A DNA stretch of 62,094 nucleotides from Candidatus Acetothermia bacterium (GCA_022683945.1 JAJHSH010000026.1:1-62094), one strand, 5' to 3'. Shown: positions 8,677-18,734, counted from the stretch's first letter. Made by a program: numbers and translations. Notes: generated by a model not told the origin, from the sequence alone.

Positions 8677-9993
8677 ATGCGCCGAATTATATTAATGCTG
8701 GTCGCAACGCTCTCCCCGGTGCTCGTCGGATGGTCTCAACAGACACCCGCTCCCGAAACGATTATTGTCCAGCCCAACCCCACCCCGCTCGTCCTCCAAG
8801 TCGGATTCAATCAGTCAAGCTACGCCCCCGGCGACAAGCTGCGCTTGACGGTCGCCCTCAACCAAGACGCTTATATTTATATCTATAACATCACCCCCGA
8901 TGGACGCGTAAACTTGCTCTTCCCTAATGCCTATCAGCCTATAAATCTCTTGCGTGCGGGACGACACATGATCCCCGATAGGCGCTATAGCTTCGTCATC
9001 ACACCGCCTACGGGCCTAGAGTGCGTTCAAGTCTTAGCGCTGACGGCTCCGCTCTCCCTCGAGCGCTGGCTCCCCAATGGTAAACTCTCACGCGAGAGCC
9101 CCTTCCCCCAGTTGAGCCAGCAGCCGCTACAGTTCAAAAAGAGTGTGCAGCAAGCTATCGTCAGCACGGTGAGCCCAGAAGGCTGGACGACCGTGTGGAG
9201 CTGTTTTTCCATCACCAAGCCGATGGCCGCTCTCAAGATTCTCTCGGCTCCCTCCGGCGCGCTGGTCTATCTGGAAGGGCGCGTGGTAGGAGAGACCCCG
9301 CTGGAGCTAGAACTCTCCCCCGGACGCTATGAGATTAAACTTACCCGCCCCGGCTACGAAGACTGGTCGCAACGGGTGACGCTCAAAGACAAGAGCGCGA
9401 TCGCATTGGAAGCTCGATTACACCCACGCTCTGCGCCGCCCAGCCCGCCGCCAGTCTCTCCTCTGGTGCCGCGCTACGATCAGCCGCCCTTCATCGGTGC
9501 AGGACCAGCTCTCATGCTTGGCTTCAATGGGGGTCTCAATCAAGCAGAGATCCCCAGTCTGGGTTTTGACTTCAGTTGGAGCCTCTTTGAGAAGACCCGC
9601 CTTCTGGGAGTAGGTCTTTCGTTTCTGCTGACGGGCGAAGCCGTCCCCCCCTATGAAGATATCGGGCGACCTGAAGATCTTGGGCCGACGCTCGTCTATC
9701 GCGAAGGCCCAGAGACCGAGTTCTATCTCAGATTCTCTTTGGGGGTCGGCCCGCTCGGCTTGGACTTCACCGGCGGGTTCTCCATCCAACAAGAGGCGCA
9801 CATCGCGCAGATCTTCCCCTGGACTCAGGGCACACATCCGCTCGATGTCATCATCAAGCCCAACGGCTACAAGACAGAGAAAGTCTATCTGACGGGCCTG
9901 ATCGGGTTGAGTTTGCGCTCTCAGAATCTCTCGCTCAGCGTTGGGATGCACAACCGGCGCGGCTGGGTCGTAGGAGTCGGGGTGTTATTTTAG
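8677..9993 (+). CDS. Secreted protein with DUF4384-like and PEGA domains plus predicted C-terminal beta-rich/barrel region
   Basis: LRLTVALNQDAYIYIYNITPDGRVNLLFPN; LKILSAPSGALVYLEGRVVGETPLELELSPGRYEIKLTRPGYEDW (PEGA). Confidence 0.7.
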   Translation: MRRIILMLVATLSPVLVGWSQQTPAPETIIVQPNPTPLVLQVGFNQSSYAPGDKLRLTVALNQDAYIYIYNITPDGRVNLLFPNAYQPINLLRAGRHMIPDRRYSFVITPPTGLECVQVLALTAPLSLERWLPNGKLSRESPFPQLSQQPLQFKKSVQQAIVSTVSPEGWTTVWSCFSITKPMAALKILSAPSGALVYLEGRVVGETPLELELSPGRYEIKLTRPGYEDWSQRVTLKDKSAIALEARLHPRSAPPSPPPVSPLVPRYDQPPFIGAGPALMLGFNGGLNQAEIPSLGFDFSWSLFEKTRLLGVGLSFLLTGEAVPPYEDIGRPEDLGPTLVYREGPETEFYLRFSLGVGPLGLDFTGGFSIQQEAHIAQIFPWTQGTHPLDVIIKPNGYKTEKVYLTGLIGLSLRSQNLSLSVGMHNRRGWVVGVGVLF

Positions 9994-10949
9994 TGAAGCC
10001 CAAGCGCGTTTTTGCTTTCTTGGGGGAAGACTTCCTGCGCGAGCGCGCGGCTAGAAAGCAAATAACTGAGCTACAAAAAGCTCAGCCGTCGCTAGTGTTA
10101 TTGCATCTGGACGGCGGCGAGCTCGATGCTACTCAAGTACGCGAGCAGATCGGCGGCGCGTCGCTCTTTGCCGCTGCTAAAATTCTCTTCGTGCGGCGCG
10201 CCGATGAGCTGCCCGTCCCGGAAGCGCTCGCAGAACTCATTCCCAACGGCTTGGCTGAAAATTCTCTGGTGCTCGAAGCCGAAAAGCTCGACAAGCGCAG
10301 CAAGCTCTATAAAGTTTTAGAAAAGCACGCTGCCGTGCAAGAGCTAACTAAACCCGACCGGCGCGGCCTGCCCAGGCTCGTCCAAGAGCTGCTCCAAGAA
10401 CAAAAGTTGCGTTTGACGCCCGCAGGGGTCAAATATCTATTAGCATCGGTCGAGCCGGGGCCGGGACGCCTAGCCAGCGAGATTCAGAAATTAGCCGTCT
10501 ACGCCCAAGGGCGCGAGCTGGATGTGCCCGATCTGAAAGAGCTACTCTTCAGCGATCAGAGCGAGAATATCTTGCAGTTCTTGGACGGCTTGGGCGAGCG
10601 CCATCGGCAGAGCTTAAAGCAATTACGCGATCTCCTGCGCTCCGGCGAAGATCCCAATAAGATCTTCTTTATGATCGTCTCGCACGTGCGCAATCTCTTG
10701 GCGATTAAGTCGCTCACGTCTTTGGGGAGATCAAGCGAAGAGATTGCCAAAGAGACCGGACGATTTGTGTGGTTGGTCGCCAAACAGAAGAAGATGGCGC
10801 AGAACTTCTCCGAGACAGAACTAATCAATCTCTTGCACAGGCTTCACACCGAAGACGTGCGCATCAAGACCGGCGAGCGCACTCCAGAAGAGACGCTCTT
10901 TGAGCTCGTCTTGGCCATGACGTTGAGCGAGCGCCCGTTGTTTCTGTAG
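9993..10949 (+). CDS. holA: DNA polymerase III delta subunit
   Basis: Length and pattern FLGEDFLRERA...LVLEAEKLDKRSKLYKVLEKHA...LFSDQSENILQFLDGLGER. Confidence 0.85.
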   Translation: MKPKRVFAFLGEDFLRERAARKQITELQKAQPSLVLLHLDGGELDATQVREQIGGASLFAAAKILFVRRADELPVPEALAELIPNGLAENSLVLEAEKLDKRSKLYKVLEKHAAVQELTKPDRRGLPRLVQELLQEQKLRLTPAGVKYLLASVEPGPGRLASEIQKLAVYAQGRELDVPDLKELLFSDQSENILQFLDGLGERHRQSLKQLRDLLRSGEDPNKIFFMIVSHVRNLLAIKSLTSLGRSSEEIAKETGRFVWLVAKQKKMAQNFSETELINLLHRLHTEDVRIKTGERTPEETLFELVLAMTLSERPLFL

Positions 10950-11006
10950 GGGCGAGGTCGCCTCGCCCTTGCGGGAATCAATCAGTATAATGGCCGCGAT
11001 TCTCAA

Positions 11007-11972
11007 GTGGCTACTTGTGCAATTCTCGCAGAAGACCTCTCACGTCATTTCGACGGGCGCATCGCTGTGGATCGGCTCTCTTTAGAAGTTTCCGAGGGCG
11101 AAGTCTTTGGCTTTCTCGGTCCCAACGGGGCAGGGAAGACGACGACCGTCCGAATGTTAGCCGGGCTGCTCGCTCCTACGGGAGGGCGGGCCCGGATCGC
11201 TGGCGTTGACGTGATCGCCGATCCCCAACGGGTGCGTTCTCTCGTAGGAGTCCTGACAGAGAGCCCCGGCCTCTATGAAAAACTCTCGGTCTGGCAGAAT
11301 CTCAAATTTTACGCAGACTTATATAGACTAGCTCACAGTACCCAATCCCTTCAGATTGAAAGATATCTGAAGCTCTTTGAGCTATGGGAGCGCTGTGAGG
11401 ATGCCGTGAGCACTCTCTCTAAGGGGATGAAACAGAAATTGGCGCTGGCACGCGCTCTGCTTCACGACCCGAAAGTGCTCTTTCTCGATGAGCCTACGGC
11501 CGGACTCGACCCCGAAGCGGCCAAGACCGTGCGCGAGCTCGTCGCAGAGCTATCCCAAGAACGGCGCACGATCTTTCTGTGTACGCACAATCTGTACGAA
11601 GCCGAGCAGCTCTGTGATCGCATTGGTTTGATAAAACAGCGCTTGCTCAAAGTGGGCACCCCTACAGAACTCAAGCGCGAACTCTACGGGCACCAGATCG
11701 TCGTTGATCTCAAAAACCCCTTAGAGTCGCTCGATTCCCAACTCGATCTGCCTTTTATCCGAGAGCTGAGAGTTGACCAGACTCGTCTCTTTCTCTCTGT
11801 GGAGAACCCTCAAGAGCAAAACCCATTGTTGGTGCGGCGTCTGGTCGAGCTTGGGGCCGAGATCCAATTTGTGCGCGAGGCCGACCGCTCGCTCGAAGAC
11901 GTCTATTTGCAACTGATGACCTCGCCCCTACAAAAGCAACGGCCGTTCGCCCCTACCGAGGAGGTTCGTTGA
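11007..11972 (+). CDS. ABC transporter ATP-binding protein
   Basis: GPNGAGKTTTVRMLAG, LSKGMKQKLALARALLHDPKVLFLDEPTAGLDP. Confidence 0.93.
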   Translation: MATCAILAEDLSRHFDGRIAVDRLSLEVSEGEVFGFLGPNGAGKTTTVRMLAGLLAPTGGRARIAGVDVIADPQRVRSLVGVLTESPGLYEKLSVWQNLKFYADLYRLAHSTQSLQIERYLKLFELWERCEDAVSTLSKGMKQKLALARALLHDPKVLFLDEPTAGLDPEAAKTVRELVAELSQERRTIFLCTHNLYEAEQLCDRIGLIKQRLLKVGTPTELKRELYGHQIVVDLKNPLESLDSQLDLPFIRELRVDQTRLFLSVENPQEQNPLLVRRLVELGAEIQFVREADRSLEDVYLQLMTSPLQKQRPFAPTEEVR

Positions 11973-12721
11973 TGCACCGGGTTTGGGTGGTCTTGCTCAA
12001 AGAGTGGCGCGAGGCGCTCAAGGGCGGCAAGATCTTATGGGTGGGCACGGTAGCCCTCCCTATGATACTCTTGGGAGCCTCCGTCTATATGATGCTCAGC
12101 ATAGGCGACCTCAGCGCCCTCGATGACGAGGATCTGAGATTGGTGCTTCACACTCTTTTTAGTGTCTTTTTACTGTATTTTATGCTCTTTCCCATGATCA
12201 TTCCCAACGCGATCTCCGTCTATGCGATCATGAGCGAGAAAGAACAGAAGAGCTTGGAGCCGTTGCTCGCGACTCCGTTGCAGACCTGGGAGCTTTTTCT
12301 CGCGAAAGTCTTATCTGCCGTCATCCCCGCGGTGCTGATCACTTGGACTACTTTTGGGGTCTTTGTGATCTTGGTGAGCCGGATGCTCCCTGCTGGAGTT
12401 TGGGCTATGATCTGGCAGGACTTTGGGGTCGCGGCGCTTTTAACGCTCGTGCTCTTCGCGCCGCTGGCGTCGGTCTTCGTCACGATGACGTCTATGGCGA
12501 TTGCCACGCGCACCAGCGACGCGCGCTCGGCACAGCTGCTCAGCAGCTTCGTCGTCCTACCCCTCGCCCTCTGGGCGCTCGCGTCTATCTATCAGAATGC
12601 GCTCTTGCAACCCGCTAATCTCTTGGGGCTCTCTCTGCTGTTGCTCGGCTTGGATCTGCTCTTGCTCAAGATTTCTGTTAAACTCTTTCGGCGTGAAGAG
12701 ATCCTGACGCGCTGGCGCTAG
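11969..12721 (+). CDS. ABC-2 type transporter permease
   Basis: Multiple TM segments; EKEQKSLEPLLATPL motif; overlaps ATPase gene. Confidence 0.85.
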   Translation: MMHRVWVVLLKEWREALKGGKILWVGTVALPMILLGASVYMMLSIGDLSALDDEDLRLVLHTLFSVFLLYFMLFPMIIPNAISVYAIMSEKEQKSLEPLLATPLQTWELFLAKVLSAVIPAVLITWTTFGVFVILVSRMLPAGVWAMIWQDFGVAALLTLVLFAPLASVFVTMTSMAIATRTSDARSAQLLSSFVVLPLALWALASIYQNALLQPANLLGLSLLLLGLDLLLLKISVKLFRREEILTRWR

Positions 12722-12725
12722 TCTT

Positions 12726-13571
12726 ATGTCTCTGACAAACCCCTCGGTCGTGCGAGAGCTGCTCGCGAGAGATCATATTCGCTTGAAGAAGCGCTGGGGC
12801 CAGAATTTTCTCGTAGATGCCCATATCGTAGAGAAGATCATCTCTTCTGTTCGGCTCGGTTCTGAAAATACAGTGCTGGAGATCGGTGCAGGGATCGGCA
12901 CGCTGACGCAGAAGCTGGCCGAACGCGCCGCCCGTGTGATCGCCGTCGAGATAGACACGCGCCTCATCCCACTGCTCCGTGAAAATCTCAAAACCTACTC
13001 TCATGCTGAGATTCTCTGTCAAGATTTCTTAGAATTTGATCTGAAGAGTCTTCCACCCCAGACGAAGGTCGTCGGCAATCTCCCGTACTATATCACGGCC
13101 CCGATTTTAGAGAAGCTGATCGCCGCGCACCAGCATCTGCACTCGGCCCTCGTGATGGTGCAGCTCGAGGTCGCAGAAAAGCTCTCGGCCCAATTGGGGA
13201 CGCGCGCGGCCAGTGCGATCACCGTCTTCGCTCAATCTTTCGCCGATGTGCAGCATCTGATGAAAGTCTCAAAGAACTGTTTCTTTCCCAAGCCCGACGT
13301 AGATTCTGCGCTGGTGCGCCTAGAGTTTTTGCGCCGGCCCCGCTTTCAAGCTCCAGAAGAGATCTTCTTCCGTGTTGTGCGCGCCGCGTTCAACCTGCGG
13401 CGCAAGATGCTCAAACAGGCGCTCAGTCAGTCGCCCTTCTTAGCGCTGGAGCGCGAGTTGGTGCTGGAAGCTCTCGCAAGAGCCGAGATTGACCCGACCA
13501 GACGCGGCGAGACGCTCTCTTTAGAAGAATTCGACCGTCTGGCCCTGCAGATAGCAAGAGCCCAACAGTGA
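12726..13571 (+). CDS. rsmA: 16S rRNA dimethyladenosine transferase
   Basis: KKRWGQNFLVDAHIVEKI...VLEIGAGIGTLTQKLAERA...VVGNLPYYITAPIL. Confidence 0.95.
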   Translation: MSLTNPSVVRELLARDHIRLKKRWGQNFLVDAHIVEKIISSVRLGSENTVLEIGAGIGTLTQKLAERAARVIAVEIDTRLIPLLRENLKTYSHAEILCQDFLEFDLKSLPPQTKVVGNLPYYITAPILEKLIAAHQHLHSALVMVQLEVAEKLSAQLGTRAASAITVFAQSFADVQHLMKVSKNCFFPKPDVDSALVRLEFLRRPRFQAPEEIFFRVVRAAFNLRRKMLKQALSQSPFLALERELVLEALARAEIDPTRRGETLSLEEFDRLALQIARAQQ

Positions 13572-13582
13572 AGATCTCTTGA

Positions 13583-13621
13583 CCCTCACCCCATCCCTCT
13601 CCCTGGAAGGGAGAGGGGGTA
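13583..13621. repeat. Family B palindromic repeat, intergenic
   Basis: ccctcaccccatccctctccctggaagggagaggggg. Confidence 0.7.
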
Positions 13622-13699
13622 AGAATATTTGACCAATCTCAGTTTTTGCGCTGCTTTGGCTCATAGTCCTCGGTGTGCAACGCTCAGTAGAATAGCGCT

Positions 13700-16684
13700 A
13701 TGCCCAGTACAGATGCGACCGGCGCTCTGCTCGTCGTCGGCGGCGGGATCGGGGGAATCCAGACGGCCCTCGATCTGGCTGACGCTGGCTTCTTTGTCTA
13801 TCTTGTCGAATCCGGCCCGGCCATCGGCGGCAAGATGGCCCAATTAGATAAGACTTTCCCCACCAACGACTGCGCGATGTGCATGCTCTCGCCCAAGCTC
13901 GTCGAAGTCGGGCGCCATCCCAACGTGCAGATCATCACGCTGGCTTCTGTAGAGTCTCTCTCTGGCCATCCCGGAGCGTTCAAAGTCTCGCTCCGTCAGC
14001 AGCCCCGCTATATTGACATCCAGCGCTGCATCGCGTGTGGGCGCTGTATCGCCGCGTGCGTCTACCAAGAAGTCAAGTTCCCCAGCGAATTCAACGTCGG
14101 CTTGGGGAAGCGCAAGCCCGTCTATATCCCCTTCCCCCAAGCCGTGCCCTTAGCAGCCGTCATTGACCCCCAGACGTGCATCTTCTTTAAGTCTGGACGT
14201 TGCCCGCAGGGCTGTCTCAAGGCCTGCGAGCGCCAGGCGATTGACTTCACACAGCAAGAGAAGCTCTTAGAACTCGACGTCGGCGCAATTGTTTTAGCTC
14301 CGGGGTTTGAACCCTATGACGCCCGGCTTTCGGGGGAGTACGGCTTCGGACGTTGCGCCAATGTGCTCACTGGTTTGCAATTCGAGCGATTGCTCAGCGC
14401 CTCCGGCCCTACGATGGGAAAAGTTTTACGCCCTTCGGACGGCCAAGCTCCCAAGAGAATCGCCTTCATTCAGTGCGTCGGCTCGCGCGATCTGCGCCAT
14501 CAGAGCTATTGTTCGGCTGTCTGTTGCATGTACGCAACCAAAGAAGCGATTGTGGCTAAAGAACACGATCACCAGATCGAACCGACTATTTTTTATATGG
14601 ACCTGCGCGCCTATGGGAAAAACTTTGAGAATCTCATCAAGCGTGCCCAAGAAGAGCACGGCGTGCGCTATATTCGTTCGATGATCTCGCAGATCACCGA
14701 GAGCTCCAAGAGCAAGAATCTGCTCGTTCGCTCTTATGCTGGAGGGGCGAACGGCCGTTCGCCCCTCCAAGAAGAAGAGTTCGATCTCGTCGTGCTCGCG
14801 GTGGGGATGCGACCGCATCGTCAGGGGCAAGAGCTGGCGCGCCGCCTGGGGATCGAACTGGACGAGCACGGCTTTGCCAAGACGCTAGCTTCCAATCCGG
14901 TGGCCAGCACTCGAGAGGGCGTCTTTGTGACGGGGGCCTTCACCGGCCCCAAAGATATTCCCGAAACGGTCATTCAGGCGAGCGCCGCGGCCGCCGCAGC
15001 GGGAAAACTGCTCGCTTCGGTGCGCTCCACGCGCACGCAGACGAAGCGCTATCCCCAAGAGTCTGTGCCCGATAGCGCGCCTAGAGTCGGGGTCTTTGTC
15101 TGTCATTGCGGGAGCAACATCGCCGGCGTCGTGGACGTAAAAGCCGTCGCCGAGTACGCCGGATCGCTGCCCGGTGTCGTCCACTCCGAGAATGTGCTCT
15201 ACACGTGCAGCCAAGACAACCTCAAGCACATGAAAGAGGTCATTCAAGAGAAGCAGCTCAATCGGGTCGTTGTGGCTTCCTGTACGCCGCGAAACTTAGA
15301 GGCGCTCTTTCAAGATACGATCCGCGAAGCGGGGTTAAATAGATTTCTCTTCGAGATGGTGAATATTCGGGAGCAGTGTTCTTGGGTGCATGGCGATCAG
15401 CCGGAGAGGGCGACAGAGAAAGCCAAAGCGTTGGTACGCATGGGGATAGCGAAAGCCCGCGAGCTGGAGCCGCTCACGCTGCAAACCGTACCCGTGAACC
15501 CTAACGCGTTGGTCATCGGCGGCGGGCTTTCCGGCATGACGGCAGCGCTGACGTTGGCCGAGAGCGGCTTCGAGACCTATCTGTGCGCAGAGGGCGAGTT
15601 GAGCGCAAAAGCGCGCGCGCACCCCAAGCTTCGTCTCTACACAGATGCGACGCTCAAAAAATGTGCCGGCTTTGCAGGGAATTTCTCGACGACGCTCTCC
15701 ACTCCACAGGGGGAAGAGCATCTCGCGCACGGCGTCGTCATCGTAGCGCGAGAGGCCCAAGAGTTCAAGCCCCGCGCATATCTCTACGGCGAAGACGCGC
15801 GCGTGCTGACGCAAGGCGAGCTGGAGCAACGGCTGCGCCTAGGAAGAGTGAGCGCACGCACGATCGTGATGATCCAGTGCGTGGGACGCGATGAAGGGCG
15901 TCCGTATTGCTCGCGAATCTGTTGTGGTCAAGCCTTGGAGAACGCGCTCGCTCTGCTGGCAGAAGACCCCTCGCGCCAGATCTATGTGCTCTTCCGCGAG
16001 ATGATGACTTATGGTTTGAGTGAGAAGCTCTATCGTCGAGCGCGCGAGCAGGGCGTCGTCTTCGTGCGCTATGACGAGCAAAACCCACCTACGGTGCAAA
16101 GAGAGAGCGAGGGGCTGAAAGCCACCGTTCGCGATGTGCAGTACGGACAAGAGCTCTTATTAGAGCCCGATCTTGTGGTGCTGAGCACGGGCGTGGCGCC
16201 CCAGCGCGAGGCCAACGAAGAGCTAGGGCAAAAACTCAAAGTGCCCCTAGATGCGCACGGTTTCTTCGTAGAAGCTCATATTAAACTGCGCCCGGTGGAT
16301 TTCGCTTCGCATGGGATCTATCTCTGCGGATCGGCGCATGCCCCCGGCAGCACAGAGGAGTTGGTCGCCAAGGCTCAAGCGGCCGCAGGACGCGCCGCGA
16401 TCCTCTTGTCGAAAACGCATCTAGAAGCGGGCGGCGTGGTTGCCATCGTCGAAGCCGAAAAGTGCACCGCTTGTCTTACGTGTCTGCGAGAGTGCCCCTA
16501 CGGCGCGATCTTTATCAATTCAGAAGGCTTAGCTCAGATAGAAGCCGTGAAGTGTCAAGGCTGCGGCATCTGTGCGGCTGACTGCCCGGCCAAAGCGATC
16601 CAGTTGAGACAGTTTGAGGACCGACAAGAGTTAGCCATGCTCGAAGAGCTTTTAGATGTCGCGTTGCAGAGGGTGAACGCATGA
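13700..16684 (+). CDS. hdrA: HdrA-like flavin/Fe-S protein with two HdrA-type modules and C-terminal 2[4Fe-4S] ferredoxin domain
   Basis: ALLVVGGGIGGIQTALDLADAGFFVYLVE..., CIACGRCIAAC; second module NALVIGGGLSGMTAALTLAESG; C-term CTACLTCLRECPYGAIF...CQGCGICAADCPAKAI. Confidence 0.9.
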   Translation: MPSTDATGALLVVGGGIGGIQTALDLADAGFFVYLVESGPAIGGKMAQLDKTFPTNDCAMCMLSPKLVEVGRHPNVQIITLASVESLSGHPGAFKVSLRQQPRYIDIQRCIACGRCIAACVYQEVKFPSEFNVGLGKRKPVYIPFPQAVPLAAVIDPQTCIFFKSGRCPQGCLKACERQAIDFTQQEKLLELDVGAIVLAPGFEPYDARLSGEYGFGRCANVLTGLQFERLLSASGPTMGKVLRPSDGQAPKRIAFIQCVGSRDLRHQSYCSAVCCMYATKEAIVAKEHDHQIEPTIFYMDLRAYGKNFENLIKRAQEEHGVRYIRSMISQITESSKSKNLLVRSYAGGANGRSPLQEEEFDLVVLAVGMRPHRQGQELARRLGIELDEHGFAKTLASNPVASTREGVFVTGAFTGPKDIPETVIQASAAAAAAGKLLASVRSTRTQTKRYPQESVPDSAPRVGVFVCHCGSNIAGVVDVKAVAEYAGSLPGVVHSENVLYTCSQDNLKHMKEVIQEKQLNRVVVASCTPRNLEALFQDTIREAGLNRFLFEMVNIREQCSWVHGDQPERATEKAKALVRMGIAKARELEPLTLQTVPVNPNALVIGGGLSGMTAALTLAESGFETYLCAEGELSAKARAHPKLRLYTDATLKKCAGFAGNFSTTLSTPQGEEHLAHGVVIVAREAQEFKPRAYLYGEDARVLTQGELEQRLRLGRVSARTIVMIQCVGRDEGRPYCSRICCGQALENALALLAEDPSRQIYVLFREMMTYGLSEKLYRRAREQGVVFVRYDEQNPPTVQRESEGLKATVRDVQYGQELLLEPDLVVLSTGVAPQREANEELGQKLKVPLDAHGFFVEAHIKLRPVDFASHGIYLCGSAHAPGSTEELVAKAQAAAGRAAILLSKTHLEAGGVVAIVEAEKCTACLTCLRECPYGAIFINSEGLAQIEAVKCQGCGICAADCPAKAIQLRQFEDRQELAMLEELLDVALQRVNA
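14741..14768. repeat. Family A perfect palindrome GGAGGGGCGAACGGCCGTTCGCCCCTCC, in frame within hdrA
   Basis: 28-bp perfect palindrome; encodes GGANGRSPL. Confidence 0.85.
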
Positions 16685-17115
16685 ACAACGGCTTTGAATC
16701 CAAGATCGTCGCGTTTTGCTGTCACTATTGCGCCTTCGCTGCGGCGGACCTAGCGGGCGTGCTGCGCCTCAAGTATCCGCCCGATCTTCGTATTATCAGA
16801 CTGCCCTGCACGGGCAAGCTCGACACGCTCTTTCTCTTGAAAGCATTTGAGAAGGGCGCTGATGGCGTGTTGGTAGCCGGCTGTCTGGAGGGCAGCTGTC
16901 ACTTTATCTCCGGGAATCTGCGGGCGAAGAAGCGTGTCTTGGCCGTGAAGAATTTGTTGGAGAGATTGGGCATTGAGAAAGAGCGCCTAGAGTTCTTTAA
17001 TCTCAGCTCGGCACAAGGAGAGAGGTTCGCGCAGATCGCGCGGGAGATGACGGAGCGCATTGCCAAGTTGGGGCCATTGCGTAGTAGTGGGAGGTGCCCC
17101 TATGATCGTGGCTGA
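16681..17115 (+). CDS. mvhD: MvhD-like Fe-S protein (methyl-viologen-reducing hydrogenase delta subunit family)
   Basis: IVAFCCHYCAFAAADLAGVLRLKYPPDLRIIRLPCTGKLDTLFLLKAFEKGADGVLVAGCLEGSCHFISGN. Confidence 0.9.
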   Translation: MNNGFESKIVAFCCHYCAFAAADLAGVLRLKYPPDLRIIRLPCTGKLDTLFLLKAFEKGADGVLVAGCLEGSCHFISGNLRAKKRVLAVKNLLERLGIEKERLEFFNLSSAQGERFAQIAREMTERIAKLGPLRSSGRCPYDRG

Positions 17116-17779
17116 TCAGAAGCCCATCGAAGAGATCTTGGAGATATTAGCGCCCTATAAGAGGGTGCTCTTTCTGGGCTGCCAATCATGTGTAGCTGTC
17201 TGCATGGCCGGAGGCGAGAAAGAGGTCGGGCTGCTCGCTGCAGCGGTGCGACTGGCACGGGCCAAGTCCGGCGCGCCGATAGAAATCGCTGAGGGAGCCG
17301 CCAAGCGCCAGTGCGACGACGAGTTCAACGAGCCCTTCGGGCCTGTTATTCAACAACAAGAAGCGGTGCTCTCTCTCGCTTGTGGTGTGGGCGTGAATAA
17401 GCTCGCTGAAAGATTCGCCATACCGATCTTGCCGGCGCTGAATACGAGGTTCTTCGGCAAAGTCGAGAGACAGGGCATCTGGAAGGAGGTCTGCGCCGGT
17501 TGCGGAGACTGTATTCTGCATCTGACCGGGGGCATCTGCCCCATCGCACGCTGCGCGAAGAATCTCTTAAACGGCCCCTGCGGCGGCGTGCGCGCCGACG
17601 GAACCTGCGAAGTCAAACGCGACTGGCCCTGCGCTTGGGTGCAGATCATCCAGAGATTAGAGGAGCTGGGGCAGCTCGAACGACTGCTTTCTACGAGGAT
17701 GGCTGCAAAGGACTGGTCGTCGGATCGTCACGGCGGCCCGCGACGGCGTGTTCGCGAAGATATGTTGTTGGAGGCTTAA
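17102..17779 (+). CDS. metV: MetV-like methylene-THF reductase C-terminal-domain protein
   Basis: LFLGCQSCVAVCMAGGEKEVGLLAAAVRLA...CAGCGDCILHLTGGICPIARCAKNLLNGPCGG. Confidence 0.88.
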   Translation: MIVADQKPIEEILEILAPYKRVLFLGCQSCVAVCMAGGEKEVGLLAAAVRLARAKSGAPIEIAEGAAKRQCDDEFNEPFGPVIQQQEAVLSLACGVGVNKLAERFAIPILPALNTRFFGKVERQGIWKEVCAGCGDCILHLTGGICPIARCAKNLLNGPCGGVRADGTCEVKRDWPCAWVQIIQRLEELGQLERLLSTRMAAKDWSSDRHGGPRRRVREDMLLEA

Positions 17780-17786
17780 TATTGCG

Positions 17787-18725
17787 ATGGAAAGCAATCT
17801 CCAGCGCGCTCTCGAAGCGAAGAGATTCGCCATCACGGCCGAGTGCGGGCCGCCCAAGAGCGCCGACCGAAAAGTTATAGAAGAGAAAGCCCAGCTCTTA
17901 AAAGATTGGGTAGATTCCGTCAACGTCACCGATAACCAGACGGCCGTGACGCGCATGAGCAGCCTAGCTGCCTGCACGATTCTAAAGTCTCTGAATCTCG
18001 ATCCGGTCTTTCAGCTGACCTGTCGGGATCGCAACAGAATCGCGCTCCAGAGCGATATTCTGGGGGCACACGCCCTAGGCATCAGAAATATCTTATGCTT
18101 GACGGGCGATCATCATTCGGCGGGCAATCACCCGCAAGCGAAGGGCGTCTTCGATCTAGATTCCGTGCACTTAATAGAGACGGTGAGAAAGATGCGCGAT
18201 GAAGGGCTCTTTCTCTCTGGAGACAAGTTAGAAGGCGAGCGCCCGATGGTCTTCATCGGTGCTGTGGAAAACCCCTTTGCGCTGCCCTATGAGTTTCGCG
18301 CGCTGCGCTTGAAGAAGAAAATCGAAGCGGGGGCGCAGTTCATTCAAACTCAGATTGTCTATAATATCGCGCGTTTTAGGGAATTTATGGCGCGCGCGGG
18401 CGATCTCGGTCTCTTAGACAGAGTCTATATCTTAGCCGGGGTAAGCCCGATCAAGACGCCCGGAGCAGCTAAGTATATGCGCGACAACGTTCCGGGGATG
18501 GACGTCCCCAACGAGATCGTGGCGCGCATGGAATCTGCAGGGAAGGGGCTGGAAGACAAAAAAGCGCGGGCTCAAGCCTGGCGGCAAGAGGGTATCCGAA
18601 TCTGCGTCGAGATCGTTCAACAGCTGCGAGAGATCCAGGGCGTCGCGGGCGTGCATATCATGGCGATCGAATGGGAAGAAGCTGTGCCGGAGATTGTAAC
18701 TCAAGCGGGACTGAAAGCGCCGTAA
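17787..18725 (+). CDS. metF: 5,10-methylenetetrahydrofolate reductase
   Basis: FAITAECGPPKSADRK...VNVTDNQTAVTRMSSLAACTIL...LTCRDRNRIALQSDILGAHALGIRNILCLTGDH. Confidence 0.93.
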   Translation: MESNLQRALEAKRFAITAECGPPKSADRKVIEEKAQLLKDWVDSVNVTDNQTAVTRMSSLAACTILKSLNLDPVFQLTCRDRNRIALQSDILGAHALGIRNILCLTGDHHSAGNHPQAKGVFDLDSVHLIETVRKMRDEGLFLSGDKLEGERPMVFIGAVENPFALPYEFRALRLKKKIEAGAQFIQTQIVYNIARFREFMARAGDLGLLDRVYILAGVSPIKTPGAAKYMRDNVPGMDVPNEIVARMESAGKGLEDKKARAQAWRQEGIRICVEIVQQLREIQGVAGVHIMAIEWEEAVPEIVTQAGLKAP

Positions 18726-18734
18726 AAAGACTAC

